From the NCBI GenBank assembly GCA_946499615.1, contig CAMMST010000002.1, positions 1 through 64,000 of the forward strand: 64,000 nucleotides of DNA, read 5' to 3'. Below the pieces are notes generated by a model, which saw nothing but the letters and a program-made list of their open reading frames with translations, ran no database searches and was not told the origin of the DNA. The translations under genes and the position numbers were made by a program. Within the stretch, counting starts at the first letter, position 1. Each line of letters starts with the position of its first letter. Source of the stretch: Enterococcus_E cecorum_B (lineage in GTDB: Bacteria > Bacillota > Bacilli > Lactobacillales > Enterococcaceae). Below are positions 43,404 through 52,200 of this stretch, one piece after another.

Positions 43404-46001
43404 ATGAAACTATTAAAAGCAGAAATTACGGAATTTGGTAAATATCGTCAGTTTAGCTTTGACTTTACAGGAGGCAATCAGTTAATTTTTGGCGCAAATG
43501 AAGCTGGAAAATCTACTCTTTATCATTTCATCAAGGCGATGTTATTTGGCTTTCCTAAAAAACAGAAAAGAAAGCGCGATTATGAGACCGACCACGCCTA
43601 TTATGGGGGCGCGTTGGAAATTGAAATCGATGGCGAAGTTTTGCGGATTGAGCGGATGAAACACCTCAATAAAGGCAAAGCAACGGTGATTATTGGGGAT
43701 GAAATTTTTCCCGAAAGTTATCTACAAAAGCGTTTATCCCCTTTAGATAGTCAATTATTTGAACAAGTCTTTACGTTTGCTCAAGAACAGTTGCAGCAAA
43801 TCACGCAATTAGATGAAAAACATTTGCAGTCTGCTCTGTTATCATTGGGCATTACTGGTAGTCAGCAATTATTTCTACAGGCCGAACAAGAAGAAAAAGA
43901 GCGGAATAAAATCTTTACTTCAAGAGGACGGGTCTTGCCATTGAACCAAAAACTGGCGGAGTATCAAGCGTTGCAGGCAAATATTTATACTTTAGCCGAG
44001 AAACAAAAAGAGTTAGCCGCCCAGTCTCAGCAGCTACAATCGTTGAAAAATGCGCAAAAAGATTTACAAAAACAATGGCTGTCTGTACAAAAACAAGCCC
44101 AAAAAATCAAACAACAACAAACACATTTTGCCCTATTTGAAGAATACCAATCTTTGCAGCAAAAGGATTTACAGTTAGCTGATGCTGCAGATGTCCAAGT
44201 GTTACAGCAATTTATGCAGCAAAGTCAACAGTTGAGTCAAGATATTCAAGTCTTGGAAAGTCGCTTGTCACAACTCGAGCAAAAGCAATTATCTAAACGC
44301 TATTTATTTTATTTAGATCATGAAGAACAAATCAGTCAATTATTGCAAAGTGAAGGGACGCTTTATCAAGATATTCAGGCGCATAAACAAATCACGCAGC
44401 AATTAGCGCAACTTCCTGATAACACACAAGATCAGGAAACAGTCTCGCAAGAATTTGTTGCCCAGTATACGCAAATCCAGACGCAACTAGCAACCTTGAC
44501 AAGCCAACTTACTCATGCGCAACACAACCAACAAGTCGCTGAAGAAAAATTAAATCAGTTCGAGCAGCAACACCCTGAACTATTTGCCCAAACAAAAGCG
44601 ACAAACAGTCCTAAACCATTGATCATTACGGGAATAGTGGGGGGATTGCTCAGTTTATTGCTTATGAAATTCTCGCCTTTATTTGGTGGATTAGTCTTTG
44701 TATTGACGATTTTATTAGCTGGATTTCTTTATTTACGGGTTTATCGTGCTTCAGATAGTGAACCAATCAAGCAGCAGTGGCGCCTTTATTTACAAGATTT
44801 AGATGAGAAAAATCAAGTTTATCAAAATCTTTTGGATGAACAGAGGACCCTACAAGATCAGTTCCAAGCGCTACGCAGTCAATTACCGCTAGATTTACAG
44901 CATTTAGATCATGTTTCTTTCATTCAAGAGTTAGCTAAGCGGGATCAAGCAGCTCAGATCAGTAAAAATGCACAACAACAGCGACAAATGTTAAATGCTA
45001 AATTGGCGCAACTTGATCAAAATATGGCCCAATTTCGGCACACAGCGGACTTTTTATATGAGTGGTTACCAATTGCTCATTTGACGATAGCAGAACAGTT
45101 AGGACAAATCCGTCAATTTAAAGAAGAAATGCAGCAGGAAAAAATGGCACGCGCGGCTCATCCAGTGACGCAAATCATGGAACAAATCAGTCAAAAACGA
45201 CAAGCGCAGCAAGATTTGCTAAAACAAAATCAGACTTTATTGGCTAAATATCAAATCCAACAGGTATCTGATCTACCGTTATGGTTTAGGCAAATGCAAG
45301 AACGAGCAAGCCAAGTAAAACGCAAAACAGAATTAGCGCAAATGTTAAAAGACTTGTATCCAGATGATATGACAAAAGCGCAGTTAGCAAGTCAAGAACA
45401 AGAAATTTTAAGGCAAGAAACACAGCTACAAGTGCAAAAGGATCAAAATTTGACGCAAATCAAACAAATTGAAGTTAGTCTTGCCCAACAGATGAAAGAC
45501 TTAACCTTGCCAGAACTCTATCAAAAAGAAGAACAATTAAAGGCGGAAATTCAAGAACTCATCTATGAATGGAGTGTGCACTTTGTCATTGAAAAGCAAC
45601 TTCAATTCCTGGCTGATCAACTTTCTGAATCACAGCTCCCCTATTTATTCGAACAATCGGGGCATTTTATGCAAATCTTAACTAATCAACGTTATGATAA
45701 AATTCAGATGAAAGAAAATGAGTTGTTTGTCAATCAACAGTCTATCTATCAGCTTTCTACCGGGACTAAAGACCAATTGATTATGGCCTTGCGATTTGCT
45801 TATTTGGCGATGCAACAAAAAAATATTAGTCCAGTGGTGATTGATGATGGGTGGCTACATTATGATAGTCAGCGCAAACGGTCTTTGGCGCAACTTTTAG
45901 CAGCATTTGCGAAAGATTATCAAGTGATTTGTTTATCTTCAGACCGAGAAATGGTAAGCTATTATCAAGAACTTCATCAAGTAGTCAAACCATTATCTTA
46001 A
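43404..46001 (+). CDS. yhaN: YhaN-like AAA family ATPase, partner of YhaO
   Basis: An 865-residue SMC/Rad50-like ATPase. Walker A is GANEAGKSTLYHF (about 34-46); two long, very Gln-rich coiled coils follow. Between them (about residues 405-450) is a hydrophobic pair of helices, PLIITGIVGGLLSLLL and GLVFVLTILLAGFLYL, which would anchor it to the membrane. The C-terminus has the signature LSTGTKDQLIMALR and Walker B PVVIDDGWLHYD. The membrane helices inside the coil are a known YhaN feature. Confidence 0.88.
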   Translation: MKLLKAEITEFGKYRQFSFDFTGGNQLIFGANEAGKSTLYHFIKAMLFGFPKKQKRKRDYETDHAYYGGALEIEIDGEVLRIERMKHLNKGKATVIIGDEIFPESYLQKRLSPLDSQLFEQVFTFAQEQLQQITQLDEKHLQSALLSLGITGSQQLFLQAEQEEKERNKIFTSRGRVLPLNQKLAEYQALQANIYTLAEKQKELAAQSQQLQSLKNAQKDLQKQWLSVQKQAQKIKQQQTHFALFEEYQSLQQKDLQLADAADVQVLQQFMQQSQQLSQDIQVLESRLSQLEQKQLSKRYLFYLDHEEQISQLLQSEGTLYQDIQAHKQITQQLAQLPDNTQDQETVSQEFVAQYTQIQTQLATLTSQLTHAQHNQQVAEEKLNQFEQQHPELFAQTKATNSPKPLIITGIVGGLLSLLLMKFSPLFGGLVFVLTILLAGFLYLRVYRASDSEPIKQQWRLYLQDLDEKNQVYQNLLDEQRTLQDQFQALRSQLPLDLQHLDHVSFIQELAKRDQAAQISKNAQQQRQMLNAKLAQLDQNMAQFRHTADFLYEWLPIAHLTIAEQLGQIRQFKEEMQQEKMARAAHPVTQIMEQISQKRQAQQDLLKQNQTLLAKYQIQQVSDLPLWFRQMQERASQVKRKTELAQMLKDLYPDDMTKAQLASQEQEILRQETQLQVQKDQNLTQIKQIEVSLAQQMKDLTLPELYQKEEQLKAEIQELIYEWSVHFVIEKQLQFLADQLSESQLPYLFEQSGHFMQILTNQRYDKIQMKENELFVNQQSIYQLSTGTKDQLIMALRFAYLAMQQKNISPVVIDDGWLHYDSQRKRSLAQLLAAFAKDYQVICLSSDREMVSYYQELHQVVKPLS

Positions 46002-46019
46002 GAAAGAAGGAATGTGCAG

Positions 46020-46964
46020 ATGAAAAAAATCAAAGAATATCAAGTCGATGAAGAAATGCAACTCTTTGCTTTGATTAAAAATGCCGATGTGCGGATGGCG
46101 AAAAATGGCAAGAAATTTATTGCTTTTACGTTCCAAGATACATCCGGCACGATTGATGGCAAGTTTTGGGATGCCTCTGAAGAAGAAATTGTCCGTTTTG
46201 AAGCAGGTAGAGTGGTCTTTTTAAACGGCAAGCGCGAAATTTATAATGGCAATCCTCAGGTGAAAATTTTACATTTACGCTTGGCTAAGTTAGAAGAGCC
46301 TAGTGATCCTAATCTTTATATGGAACGCGCACCGATGAAAAGGGAGGCAATGGAAGATTACGTCGGCAAAACGATTTTTGAAATTTTAAATCCAAGTTGG
46401 AATCGGATTGTCCGCCATCTTTTAAGTAAGTACAAGAAAGCTTTCTTTGAATTTCCGGCTGCGAAGAAAAATCATCATGCCTTTTCAGGAGGACTCGCTT
46501 ACCATACCGTAACGATGCTAAAAATTGGGCATTCACTCGTTGATATTTATCCTGAATTAAATGCTTCACTGCTATATGCCGGAATTATTTTGCATGATTT
46601 AGGTAAAGTATTGGAATTAAGTGGAGCGATGACGACAGAATATACGGTGGCTGGTAATTTGATTGGGCATTTAGTTTTAATCGATGAAGAAATCACCCAA
46701 GCATGTATGGAATTAAAACTAGATCCAAATAAAGAAGAAATCGTCCTTTTACGTCATATGGTTTTAAGTCATCATGGGTTATTAGAATATGGTTCTCCAG
46801 TACGCCCAAGAATTATGGAGGCCGAAATTTTACATCAAATTGATAATATTGATGCTTCGATGCAAATGATGCTAACTTCGATTCGTCAAACAACACCAGG
46901 TGAATACACGGATCGTATTTTTGGCATGGATAATCGTAGTTTTTATGTACCAAACTTAAACTAA
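46020..46964 (+). CDS. yhaM: 3'-5' exoribonuclease YhaM
   Basis: An N-terminal OB-fold (about residues 15-90) is joined to an HD domain with HHAFSGGLAYHTVTML, AGIILHDLGKVLE and LSHHGLLEYGSP. YhaM trims RNA (and DNA) 3' ends. Length about 314 matches. GAAGG lies 9 bp before ATG 46020; GTG 46014 is also in frame. It follows yhaN by 18 bp, as in Bacillus, so yhaO-yhaN-yhaM is one operon. Confidence 0.95.
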   Translation: MKKIKEYQVDEEMQLFALIKNADVRMAKNGKKFIAFTFQDTSGTIDGKFWDASEEEIVRFEAGRVVFLNGKREIYNGNPQVKILHLRLAKLEEPSDPNLYMERAPMKREAMEDYVGKTIFEILNPSWNRIVRHLLSKYKKAFFEFPAAKKNHHAFSGGLAYHTVTMLKIGHSLVDIYPELNASLLYAGIILHDLGKVLELSGAMTTEYTVAGNLIGHLVLIDEEITQACMELKLDPNKEEIVLLRHMVLSHHGLLEYGSPVRPRIMEAEILHQIDNIDASMQMMLTSIRQTTPGEYTDRIFGMDNRSFYVPNLN

Positions 46965-47090
46965 TCATTAAGAAAAGCTTATTTTTGAAATTTTTATGAA
47001 ATATGTTTTTAAAAGTCTATTATTTTGGTGGATTTGTGGTATAGTAAAACTTGTGAACTCGAAAAAGAATTTAGGAGTGTTAATTTAGTT

Positions 47091-48098
47091 ATGAAGAAAA
47101 AAGCATTATTAGCTACTTTGGCGGCTGTTTCTGTTTTAGGTTTAGCAGCTTGTTCCAAAGACTCTGATCAAACTATCGCCTCAATGAAAGGCCAAACGAT
47201 TACTGTTCAAGATTTCTACAATGAAATTAAATCAAATTCTACTAGCCAAAGCGTGGTTCGTAGCATGATTATTTATGATGTATTTGACAAAGCATATGGC
47301 GATAAAGTAACCGATAAACAAGTCGATGCAAAATACAAAGAACAAGCGAAACAATATGGTGATAGCTTTGAATCTCAATTAAAAGCTGCTGGCTATACAA
47401 AAGAAAGCTTCAAGAAAACCATTCGTCAACAATTAGCTTTGGACGCTGGTTTGAAAGCACACGTGAAATTAACCGATGCAGATTATAAGACTGCTTGGGA
47501 TTCATTCCATCCAGAAGTCACTGCACAATTCATCCAAGTTTCAAGTGAAGATGAAGCGAAACAAGTGATTGAAGAAGCGAAGAAAGAGGGCGCAGACTTT
47601 GCAAAAATTGCGAAAGATAAATCAATCGCAACAAGCAATAAAGGCAAAGATGTGAAATTTGATTCTACAAGTTCAGATGTACCTACAGAAGTGAAATCAG
47701 CTGCCTTTGCGTTAAAAGATGGCGAAATTTCAGCTGAACCAATCGCGGTAACTGATGCATCTACTTATCAAACTTCTTACTATGTCGTTAAAATGGTGAA
47801 AAACCAAGCAAAAGGCAACGACATGGATAAATACAAAAAGACTTTGAAGAAGATTGCTACTGATAATAAATTAAATGATTCTACCTTCGTGACAAAAACA
47901 ATTGGTGAAGAATTGAAGAAAGCCAATGTGAAGATTAAAGATAAAACTTTCGCGGATGTATTATCTACTTACATTGATGCAACGAAGACAAGTTCATCAT
48001 CAAAGACTAAATCTTCAAAATCAGAAACAAAAGAATCATCAAGTTCAAGTAAAGAAGAAACAAAAGAATCTTCTACTTCAACTTCAGAATCTAAATAA
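47091..48098 (+). CDS. prsA: Foldase lipoprotein PrsA (parvulin-type)
   Basis: An extracytoplasmic peptidyl-prolyl isomerase that helps secreted proteins fold. Signal sequence KKKALLATLAAVSVLG ends in the lipobox LAAC; the cysteine is lipidated. The central PpiC domain (about 135-235) is recognisable (VTAQFIQVSSEDEAKQVIEEA, FDSTSSDVPTEV). The C-terminus is a low-complexity Ser/Lys/Glu/Thr tail of about 40 residues. ATG 47091 is fixed by the signal peptide; the AGGAG site is unusually far (about 13 bp). Confidence 0.93.
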   Translation: MKKKALLATLAAVSVLGLAACSKDSDQTIASMKGQTITVQDFYNEIKSNSTSQSVVRSMIIYDVFDKAYGDKVTDKQVDAKYKEQAKQYGDSFESQLKAAGYTKESFKKTIRQQLALDAGLKAHVKLTDADYKTAWDSFHPEVTAQFIQVSSEDEAKQVIEEAKKEGADFAKIAKDKSIATSNKGKDVKFDSTSSDVPTEVKSAAFALKDGEISAEPIAVTDASTYQTSYYVVKMVKNQAKGNDMDKYKKTLKKIATDNKLNDSTFVTKTIGEELKKANVKIKDKTFADVLSTYIDATKTSSSSKTKSSKSETKESSSSSKEETKESSTSTSESK

Positions 48099-48108
48099 TC
48101 GATGAATA

Positions 48109-48152
48109 AAGGCTACCTAGTGCTGTGATTGGCATTAGGTGGCTTTTTTTTG
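48109..48152 (+). terminator. prsA terminator
   Basis: GCTACCTA (48112-48119) pairs with TAGGTGGC (48136-48143, one wobble), followed by eight T residues. The T-run is the start of the direct repeat that brackets the toxin-antitoxin module. Confidence 0.75.
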
Positions 48153-48166
48153 TGATAAAAGAATTG
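48145..48166 (+). repeat. Left copy of a 22-bp direct repeat flanking the toxin-antitoxin module
   Basis: Seven T residues followed by GTGATAAAAGAATTG. An identical 22-bp copy lies at 48748-48769, 603 bp away. The pair brackets the toxin-antitoxin genes together with their operator. Confidence 0.85.
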
Positions 48167-48192
48167 AAATTTGCATTACAATGTAATACAAT
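48164..48192 (+). promoter_or_regulatory. Toxin-antitoxin promoter with palindromic operator
   Basis: TTGAAA (48164-48169) and TACAAT (48187-48192) have a 17-bp spacer. Bases 48171-48191 are an imperfect 21-bp palindrome (core ATTACAATGTAAT) that fills the spacer and overlaps the -10. This is the expected place for autorepression by a ribbon-helix-helix antitoxin. Confidence 0.75.
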
Positions 48193-48223
48193 TATTGTAG
48201 AGAACTTTAAGGAGGGGCATATT

Positions 48224-48439
48224 ATGAGTGTAACGACGATTCGATTAAACGAGCAAGAAGAAAAAATGTTTCAAAGCTATGCGGAATTAACTGGATTACC
48301 TTTATCAACTCTTATGAAGCAAGCTTTAACAGAAAAGATTGAAGATTTCTTAGATTTACAGGCTGGTATTGAAGCTCTTCAAAATATAACTGGAGAATCG
48401 ATTTCTCTTCAAGATATGATGAGAGATGAAGGATTATGA
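48224..48439 (+). CDS. RelB/DUF6290-type antitoxin
   Basis: A 71-residue protein that starts VTTIRLNEQEEKMFQSYAEL with TGLPLSTLMKQALTEKI, the ribbon-helix-helix DNA-binding fold of RelB/CopG-like antitoxins. The acidic C-terminus (SLQDMMRDEGL) would wrap the toxin. AAGGAGGGG precedes ATG 48224, which sets the start; the open frame upstream is not translated. The toxin gene overlaps its end by 4 bp. Confidence 0.88.
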   Translation: MSVTTIRLNEQEEKMFQSYAELTGLPLSTLMKQALTEKIEDFLDLQAGIEALQNITGESISLQDMMRDEGL

Positions 48440-48705
48440 AATATCATGTTGAGTTCGAAAAGAAAGCTTATAAAGAATTTTTAAAACTGGATACACCAAT
48501 TCGTAAGCAGATTTTACTGTGGTTGAACAAAAATATTGAAGGTTGTGAAAATCCTAGATGGACAGGCAAAGCATTAACCGCAGACAAATCTGGCTTATGG
48601 CGTTATAGAATTGGAAAATATCGTCTTATTTGTGATATTAGAGATAGTCAAGCGATTGTACTTGTAATCAAATCTGGTAAAAGAGAAACAATCTATGAAA
48701 TATAA
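48436..48705 (+). CDS. RelE/ParE-family toxin
   Basis: An 89-residue basic protein with the RelE fold pattern: YHVEFEKKAYKEFLKLD, RWTGKALTADKSGLWRYRIGKYRLICDI and the C-terminal VLVIKSGKRETIYEI. RelE relatives cut mRNA on the ribosome. ATG 48436 overlaps the antitoxin stop (ATGA), the usual coupling. A terminator follows. Confidence 0.9.
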   Translation: MKYHVEFEKKAYKEFLKLDTPIRKQILLWLNKNIEGCENPRWTGKALTADKSGLWRYRIGKYRLICDIRDSQAIVLVIKSGKRETIYEI

Positions 48706-48710
48706 TATTT

Positions 48711-48755
48711 TCACTCATCTTGTGTAATGAATAAAACACAAGATGAGTTTTTTTG
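48711..48755 (+). terminator. Toxin-antitoxin operon terminator
   Basis: A perfect 12-bp stem (48713-48724 with 48737-48748) and a T-run at 48748-48754 that is also the start of the right direct repeat. Confidence 0.88.
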
Positions 48756-48769
48756 TGATAAAAGAATTG
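48748..48769 (+). repeat. Right copy of the 22-bp direct repeat flanking the toxin-antitoxin module
   Basis: Identical over 22 bp to 48145-48166. Beyond this copy the sequence continues into the oppA upstream region, which has no counterpart after the left copy. Confidence 0.85.
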
Positions 48770-48833
48770 TATCGGGTGCAAGTTATATGAAATTCTTATG
48801 ATGAGTTATAGTTTTTTAGTATATTCTAATGGC

Positions 48834-48863
48834 TTGATATAAATAGTGGCTATTGTTTATAAT
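48834..48863 (+). promoter_or_regulatory. Promoter of the oppA-like gene
   Basis: TTGATA (48834-48839) and a perfect TATAAT (48858-48863), spacer 18 bp, about 33 bp upstream of the ATG. Confidence 0.65.
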
Positions 48864-48895
48864 TTAGGCACAAATTCAACAAAAGAGGTGTTTCA

Positions 48896-50539
48896 ATGAA
48901 AAAGTGGTTAAAATATAGCATCGCATTTCTAGCAGTGGGGACGTTATTAGCAGGATGCGGACAAGAGAAAACAAATGAATCAAGTAAAAAGGCAGATACA
49001 CCAAAAATCGAACAAAAAATAGCCGTTAGTTTACCAGCACAACTGTCAACAATAGATACGACACAAACAACAGATAAAGTCACATTTACCGTTGTGCAAC
49101 ATATTTTTGAAGGACTTTATCGTTTGGATGATGATTCTAAGGTTGTTCCTGGCTTGGCAAAAAGTGTCGATATTAGTGAAGATGGTAAAACCTATACTTT
49201 CCATCTTCGTGATGATGCCAAATGGAGCGATGGCACACCAATTACAGCCGGTGATTTCTTGTTTGCTTGGAAACGTTTGGTTAATCCAACGACTCAAGGA
49301 CCAAACGCTTATTGGTTAGATAATGTAGTCAACAGTAAAGAAATCCGTAATGGTAAGAAAGATATTGATACAATTGGCTTAAAAGCAGTGGATGATCAAA
49401 CCTTTGAAGTGCAATTGATTAATCCACAACCATCCTTTCTTTCTGTGATTTCAATTGGTTGGTTAGCACCTCAAAATGAAAAATATGTTACAGCAAAAGG
49501 CGATAAATATGCGACAACCAGTGAAGATGCGATTTATTCTGGTCCATTCGTCTTAAAAAATTGGAAACAAACTTCAGATACTTGGGAGTTAGCACCAAAT
49601 CCTTATTACTATGATAAGAAAAAAGTGAAATTAACCCAAGTCGATGGTTCAACGATTAAAGAAGATAATACAGGGATTAACCTTTACCAAACAGGTGATT
49701 TAGATTTAACCAAGATTTCTGGTCAGTTCGTTCAACAATATAAAAACGATAAAGCAAAATATTCTGAACTTGAAGTGGTGAATTATTACTTAGACTTAAA
49801 TAAAAAAGCCAATACGCCACTAGCCAATGTCGAATTACGTAAGGCGATTGCTCAAGCAGTGGATCGAGAAAGTTTAGCGAAAAAAGTCTTAAATGATGGT
49901 TCAAAAGCATTAAGTGGTCTTGTACCAGCGAACCTTTACCAAAACAAAAAAGGTGAAGATTTTAGAAAATACAGTGGCAACTATAATGAGTACGATGTCA
50001 AAGTAGCCAAAGAACATTTTGAAAAAGCGAAGAAAGACTTAGGCGATGAGATCAAGATTACTTTATTAGTCGCTGATACAGAAAATAGTAAAAAAATCGC
50101 GGAATTTGTGCAAAATCAATTAGAAACGCACTTAAAAGGCTTGAAGATTGAAGTAACGCCACAACCAGCAAATAATGTGAACCAAGCTCGTCGTGATAAG
50201 AATTATGAAATGACTTTATCTGGTTGGATTGCTGGAAGTAATGATTTGAATTCTTACTTTAACTTGTTCCAAAGCACTTCTGCGTATAACTTTGGTAGCT
50301 ACAATAATGCAAAATATGATGAATTATTAGAAAAAGCAAGTACGACCGATGCCAATGATGAAGCAGCTTTTTATCAAGATTATAAAGCAGCCGAAGAAAT
50401 TCTCTTAACGCAAGATGCGGCTCAAGTGCCATTAGTCCAAACAGCGGCTAACTATTTAATTAATCCTAAGGTGAAACATATCGTCTTCCACACATATGGC
50501 GATTACTATAATTTACGTGAAGCTTATGTCACGAAGTAG
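48896..50539 (+). CDS. Oligopeptide ABC transporter substrate-binding lipoprotein (OppA family)
   Basis: A signal sequence ends in lipobox LLAGCG, so the protein is membrane-tethered outside the cell. The SBP_bac_5 domain is clear: VVQHIFEGLYRLDDDSKVVPGLAKS, YTFHLRDDAKWSDGTPITAGDFLFAWKR and LRKAIAQAVDRE. It delivers oligopeptides to an Opp permease not present here; enterococci have several such solitary binding proteins, some of which bind peptide pheromones. AAAGAGGTG precedes the ATG. The stop abuts pepT. Confidence 0.9.
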   Translation: MKKWLKYSIAFLAVGTLLAGCGQEKTNESSKKADTPKIEQKIAVSLPAQLSTIDTTQTTDKVTFTVVQHIFEGLYRLDDDSKVVPGLAKSVDISEDGKTYTFHLRDDAKWSDGTPITAGDFLFAWKRLVNPTTQGPNAYWLDNVVNSKEIRNGKKDIDTIGLKAVDDQTFEVQLINPQPSFLSVISIGWLAPQNEKYVTAKGDKYATTSEDAIYSGPFVLKNWKQTSDTWELAPNPYYYDKKKVKLTQVDGSTIKEDNTGINLYQTGDLDLTKISGQFVQQYKNDKAKYSELEVVNYYLDLNKKANTPLANVELRKAIAQAVDRESLAKKVLNDGSKALSGLVPANLYQNKKGEDFRKYSGNYNEYDVKVAKEHFEKAKKDLGDEIKITLLVADTENSKKIAEFVQNQLETHLKGLKIEVTPQPANNVNQARRDKNYEMTLSGWIAGSNDLNSYFNLFQSTSAYNFGSYNNAKYDELLEKASTTDANDEAAFYQDYKAAEEILLTQDAAQVPLVQTAANYLINPKVKHIVFHTYGDYYNLREAYVTK

Positions 50540-51769
50540 GTGAACAGTTTGCAAGAATTATTATCCGATTTTTTATCGTTTGTTAAGATTAATACACGCT
50601 CAGACGAAAAATCACAAACCATTCCAACAACACCAGGCCAAAAAGAATTAGCCCTGTTGTTAAAGCGGAAATTGGAGGATTTAGGGTTAAGTCAGGTGCA
50701 ATTTTTAGATGAGTGTGCCTTTACGATTGGTTGTTTAAAGGGGAATGTAGCGAATAAGGCAATTGGTTTTATCGCACATGTGGATACGGCGGATTACAAT
50801 GCAGAAAATATCCAGCCACAAGTATTTGAAAATTATGACGGCAGTGATTTGCTATTAAATGCCGAACACCAAATTTATTTACGTGTAGCAGATTCCCCTA
50901 ATTTAACAGATTATCTAGGAGAAACCCTGATTACGACAGATGGTTTGACACTTTTAGGGGCGGATGATAAAGCGGGAATTGCAGAAATTTTTGCTATGCT
51001 ACGTTTTTATGTGGCGCATCCTGAAGTGACACGTCCAGATATTTGGGTTGCTTTTGGTCCTGATGAAGAAATTGGTCGTGGGGCAGATCGTTTCCCAGTC
51101 GATCAATTTCCAGTAGACTTTGCGTATACCATTGATAGTGGCCGGGTTGGACATTTCGAATATGAGACTTTTAATGCCGCCAAATTAGACCTAGAGATTA
51201 AAGGCATCAGTGTTCATCCTGGGACTGCCTATCAACAAATGGTCAATGCTTTAAAACTAGCGCTAGAAATTGATGCGGCCTTACCTCAAGAAGCTGTCCC
51301 TGAAAAGACACGCGGCTATGAAGGCTTTTATCTCTTACATGATTTAAATGGCACGATTGCACATGCGACGGCAAACTATATTATTCGCGACCATGACCAA
51401 CAAGCTTTTGCCGATAAGAAAGCCTACTTGGTGGAAGTGATAGAAAAGATTAACGCCCGCTATTCGTATGATCCAATCAGTTATCAGCTGACAGACCAAT
51501 ATTATAATATGCGTCCGATTGTGGAAAAATGTCCTGCGTCGATTGATTTGGCGATAGAGGCGATGAAAAATTTAGAGATAGAACCAATTATCGAACCTTT
51601 CCGTGGCGGTACGGATGGCTCTAAGATTTCTTATTTAGGAATTCCAACGCCGAATATCTTTACTGGTGGCGAGAATTTCCATGGCCAGTATGAGTTTATT
51701 AGCTTACAAGCGATGGAAAAAGCCGCCCAAACATTAATTGAAATTGTCCGTCTTTACGGCAAAAAATAA
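50540..51769 (+). CDS. pepT: Peptidase T (tripeptidase)
   Basis: An M20 family zinc aminotripeptidase. Metal and catalytic motifs: GFIAHVDTADYN, LLGADDKAGIAEI, GPDEEIGRGAD and TIDSGRVGHFEYE; the C-terminal FRGGTDGSKISYLGIPTPNIFTGG (first 16 residues diagnostic) is complete. Length 409 matches. GTG 50540 directly follows the oppA stop; TTG 50549 has better spacing to AGGTGA and is the alternative. Together with oppA it forms a peptide uptake and breakdown unit. Confidence 0.95.
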   Translation: MNSLQELLSDFLSFVKINTRSDEKSQTIPTTPGQKELALLLKRKLEDLGLSQVQFLDECAFTIGCLKGNVANKAIGFIAHVDTADYNAENIQPQVFENYDGSDLLLNAEHQIYLRVADSPNLTDYLGETLITTDGLTLLGADDKAGIAEIFAMLRFYVAHPEVTRPDIWVAFGPDEEIGRGADRFPVDQFPVDFAYTIDSGRVGHFEYETFNAAKLDLEIKGISVHPGTAYQQMVNALKLALEIDAALPQEAVPEKTRGYEGFYLLHDLNGTIAHATANYIIRDHDQQAFADKKAYLVEVIEKINARYSYDPISYQLTDQYYNMRPIVEKCPASIDLAIEAMKNLEIEPIIEPFRGGTDGSKISYLGIPTPNIFTGGENFHGQYEFISLQAMEKAAQTLIEIVRLYGKK

Positions 51770-51779
51770 AATGAAACAG

Positions 51780-51829
51780 GAACGCCCACTAGCTATTAGT
51801 CATTGAATAGTTAGTGGGCGTATTTTTAT
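51780..51829. terminator. Bidirectional terminator, pepT / YtxH gene
   Basis: A perfect 10-bp inverted repeat (ACGCCCACTA 51782-51791, TAGTGGGCGT 51812-51821) between convergent genes with flanking T/A runs. Confidence 0.85.
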
Positions 51830-51832
51830 AGT

Positions 51833-52174
51833 TTATTCTTTTACTTCGAGGTGCGATTGTAATGTTTCTAGCTGTTCTTTGATTCTAGCAAGACGAGGCT
51901 GAACTTGGAATTCAAAGGCAGCTAAATCTTTTTCAATTCCTTCTTTGAAAGCTGGGATGGTTTGGTCCATGGTTTCTTGTAAGATGATTTGATTTTCTTG
52001 CACGCATTGATAACTTGTAGTCACCTCATTGATTTTAGACATAGATTCATCCACGGTTTCTTTGATCGCCTCTCGATTTTCCTTACCACTTTTTTCCGTT
52101 GTTAGTAAAGTCACGATACCACCAACTGCTGAACCAAAAAGTAATCCCTTTAAAAATCCTTTCACTGCACTCAT
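51833..52174 (-). CDS. YtxH domain-containing protein (YhaH-like)
   Basis: An N-terminal hydrophobic helix (KGFLKGLLFGSAVGGIVTLLTT) followed by a charged, helical region is the YtxH layout. The 113-residue product is probably membrane-attached by that helix; YtxH proteins are linked to general stress in Bacillus. Position next to hit matches yhaH in Bacillus. GTG 52165 would have better ribosome-site spacing than ATG 52174. Confidence 0.82.
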   Translation of the reverse strand: MSAVKGFLKGLLFGSAVGGIVTLLTTEKSGKENREAIKETVDESMSKINEVTTSYQCVQENQIILQETMDQTIPAFKEGIEKDLAAFEFQVQPRLARIKEQLETLQSHLEVKE

Positions 52175-52200
52175 CCTTTCCTAGATAATTAATGCTAGCT

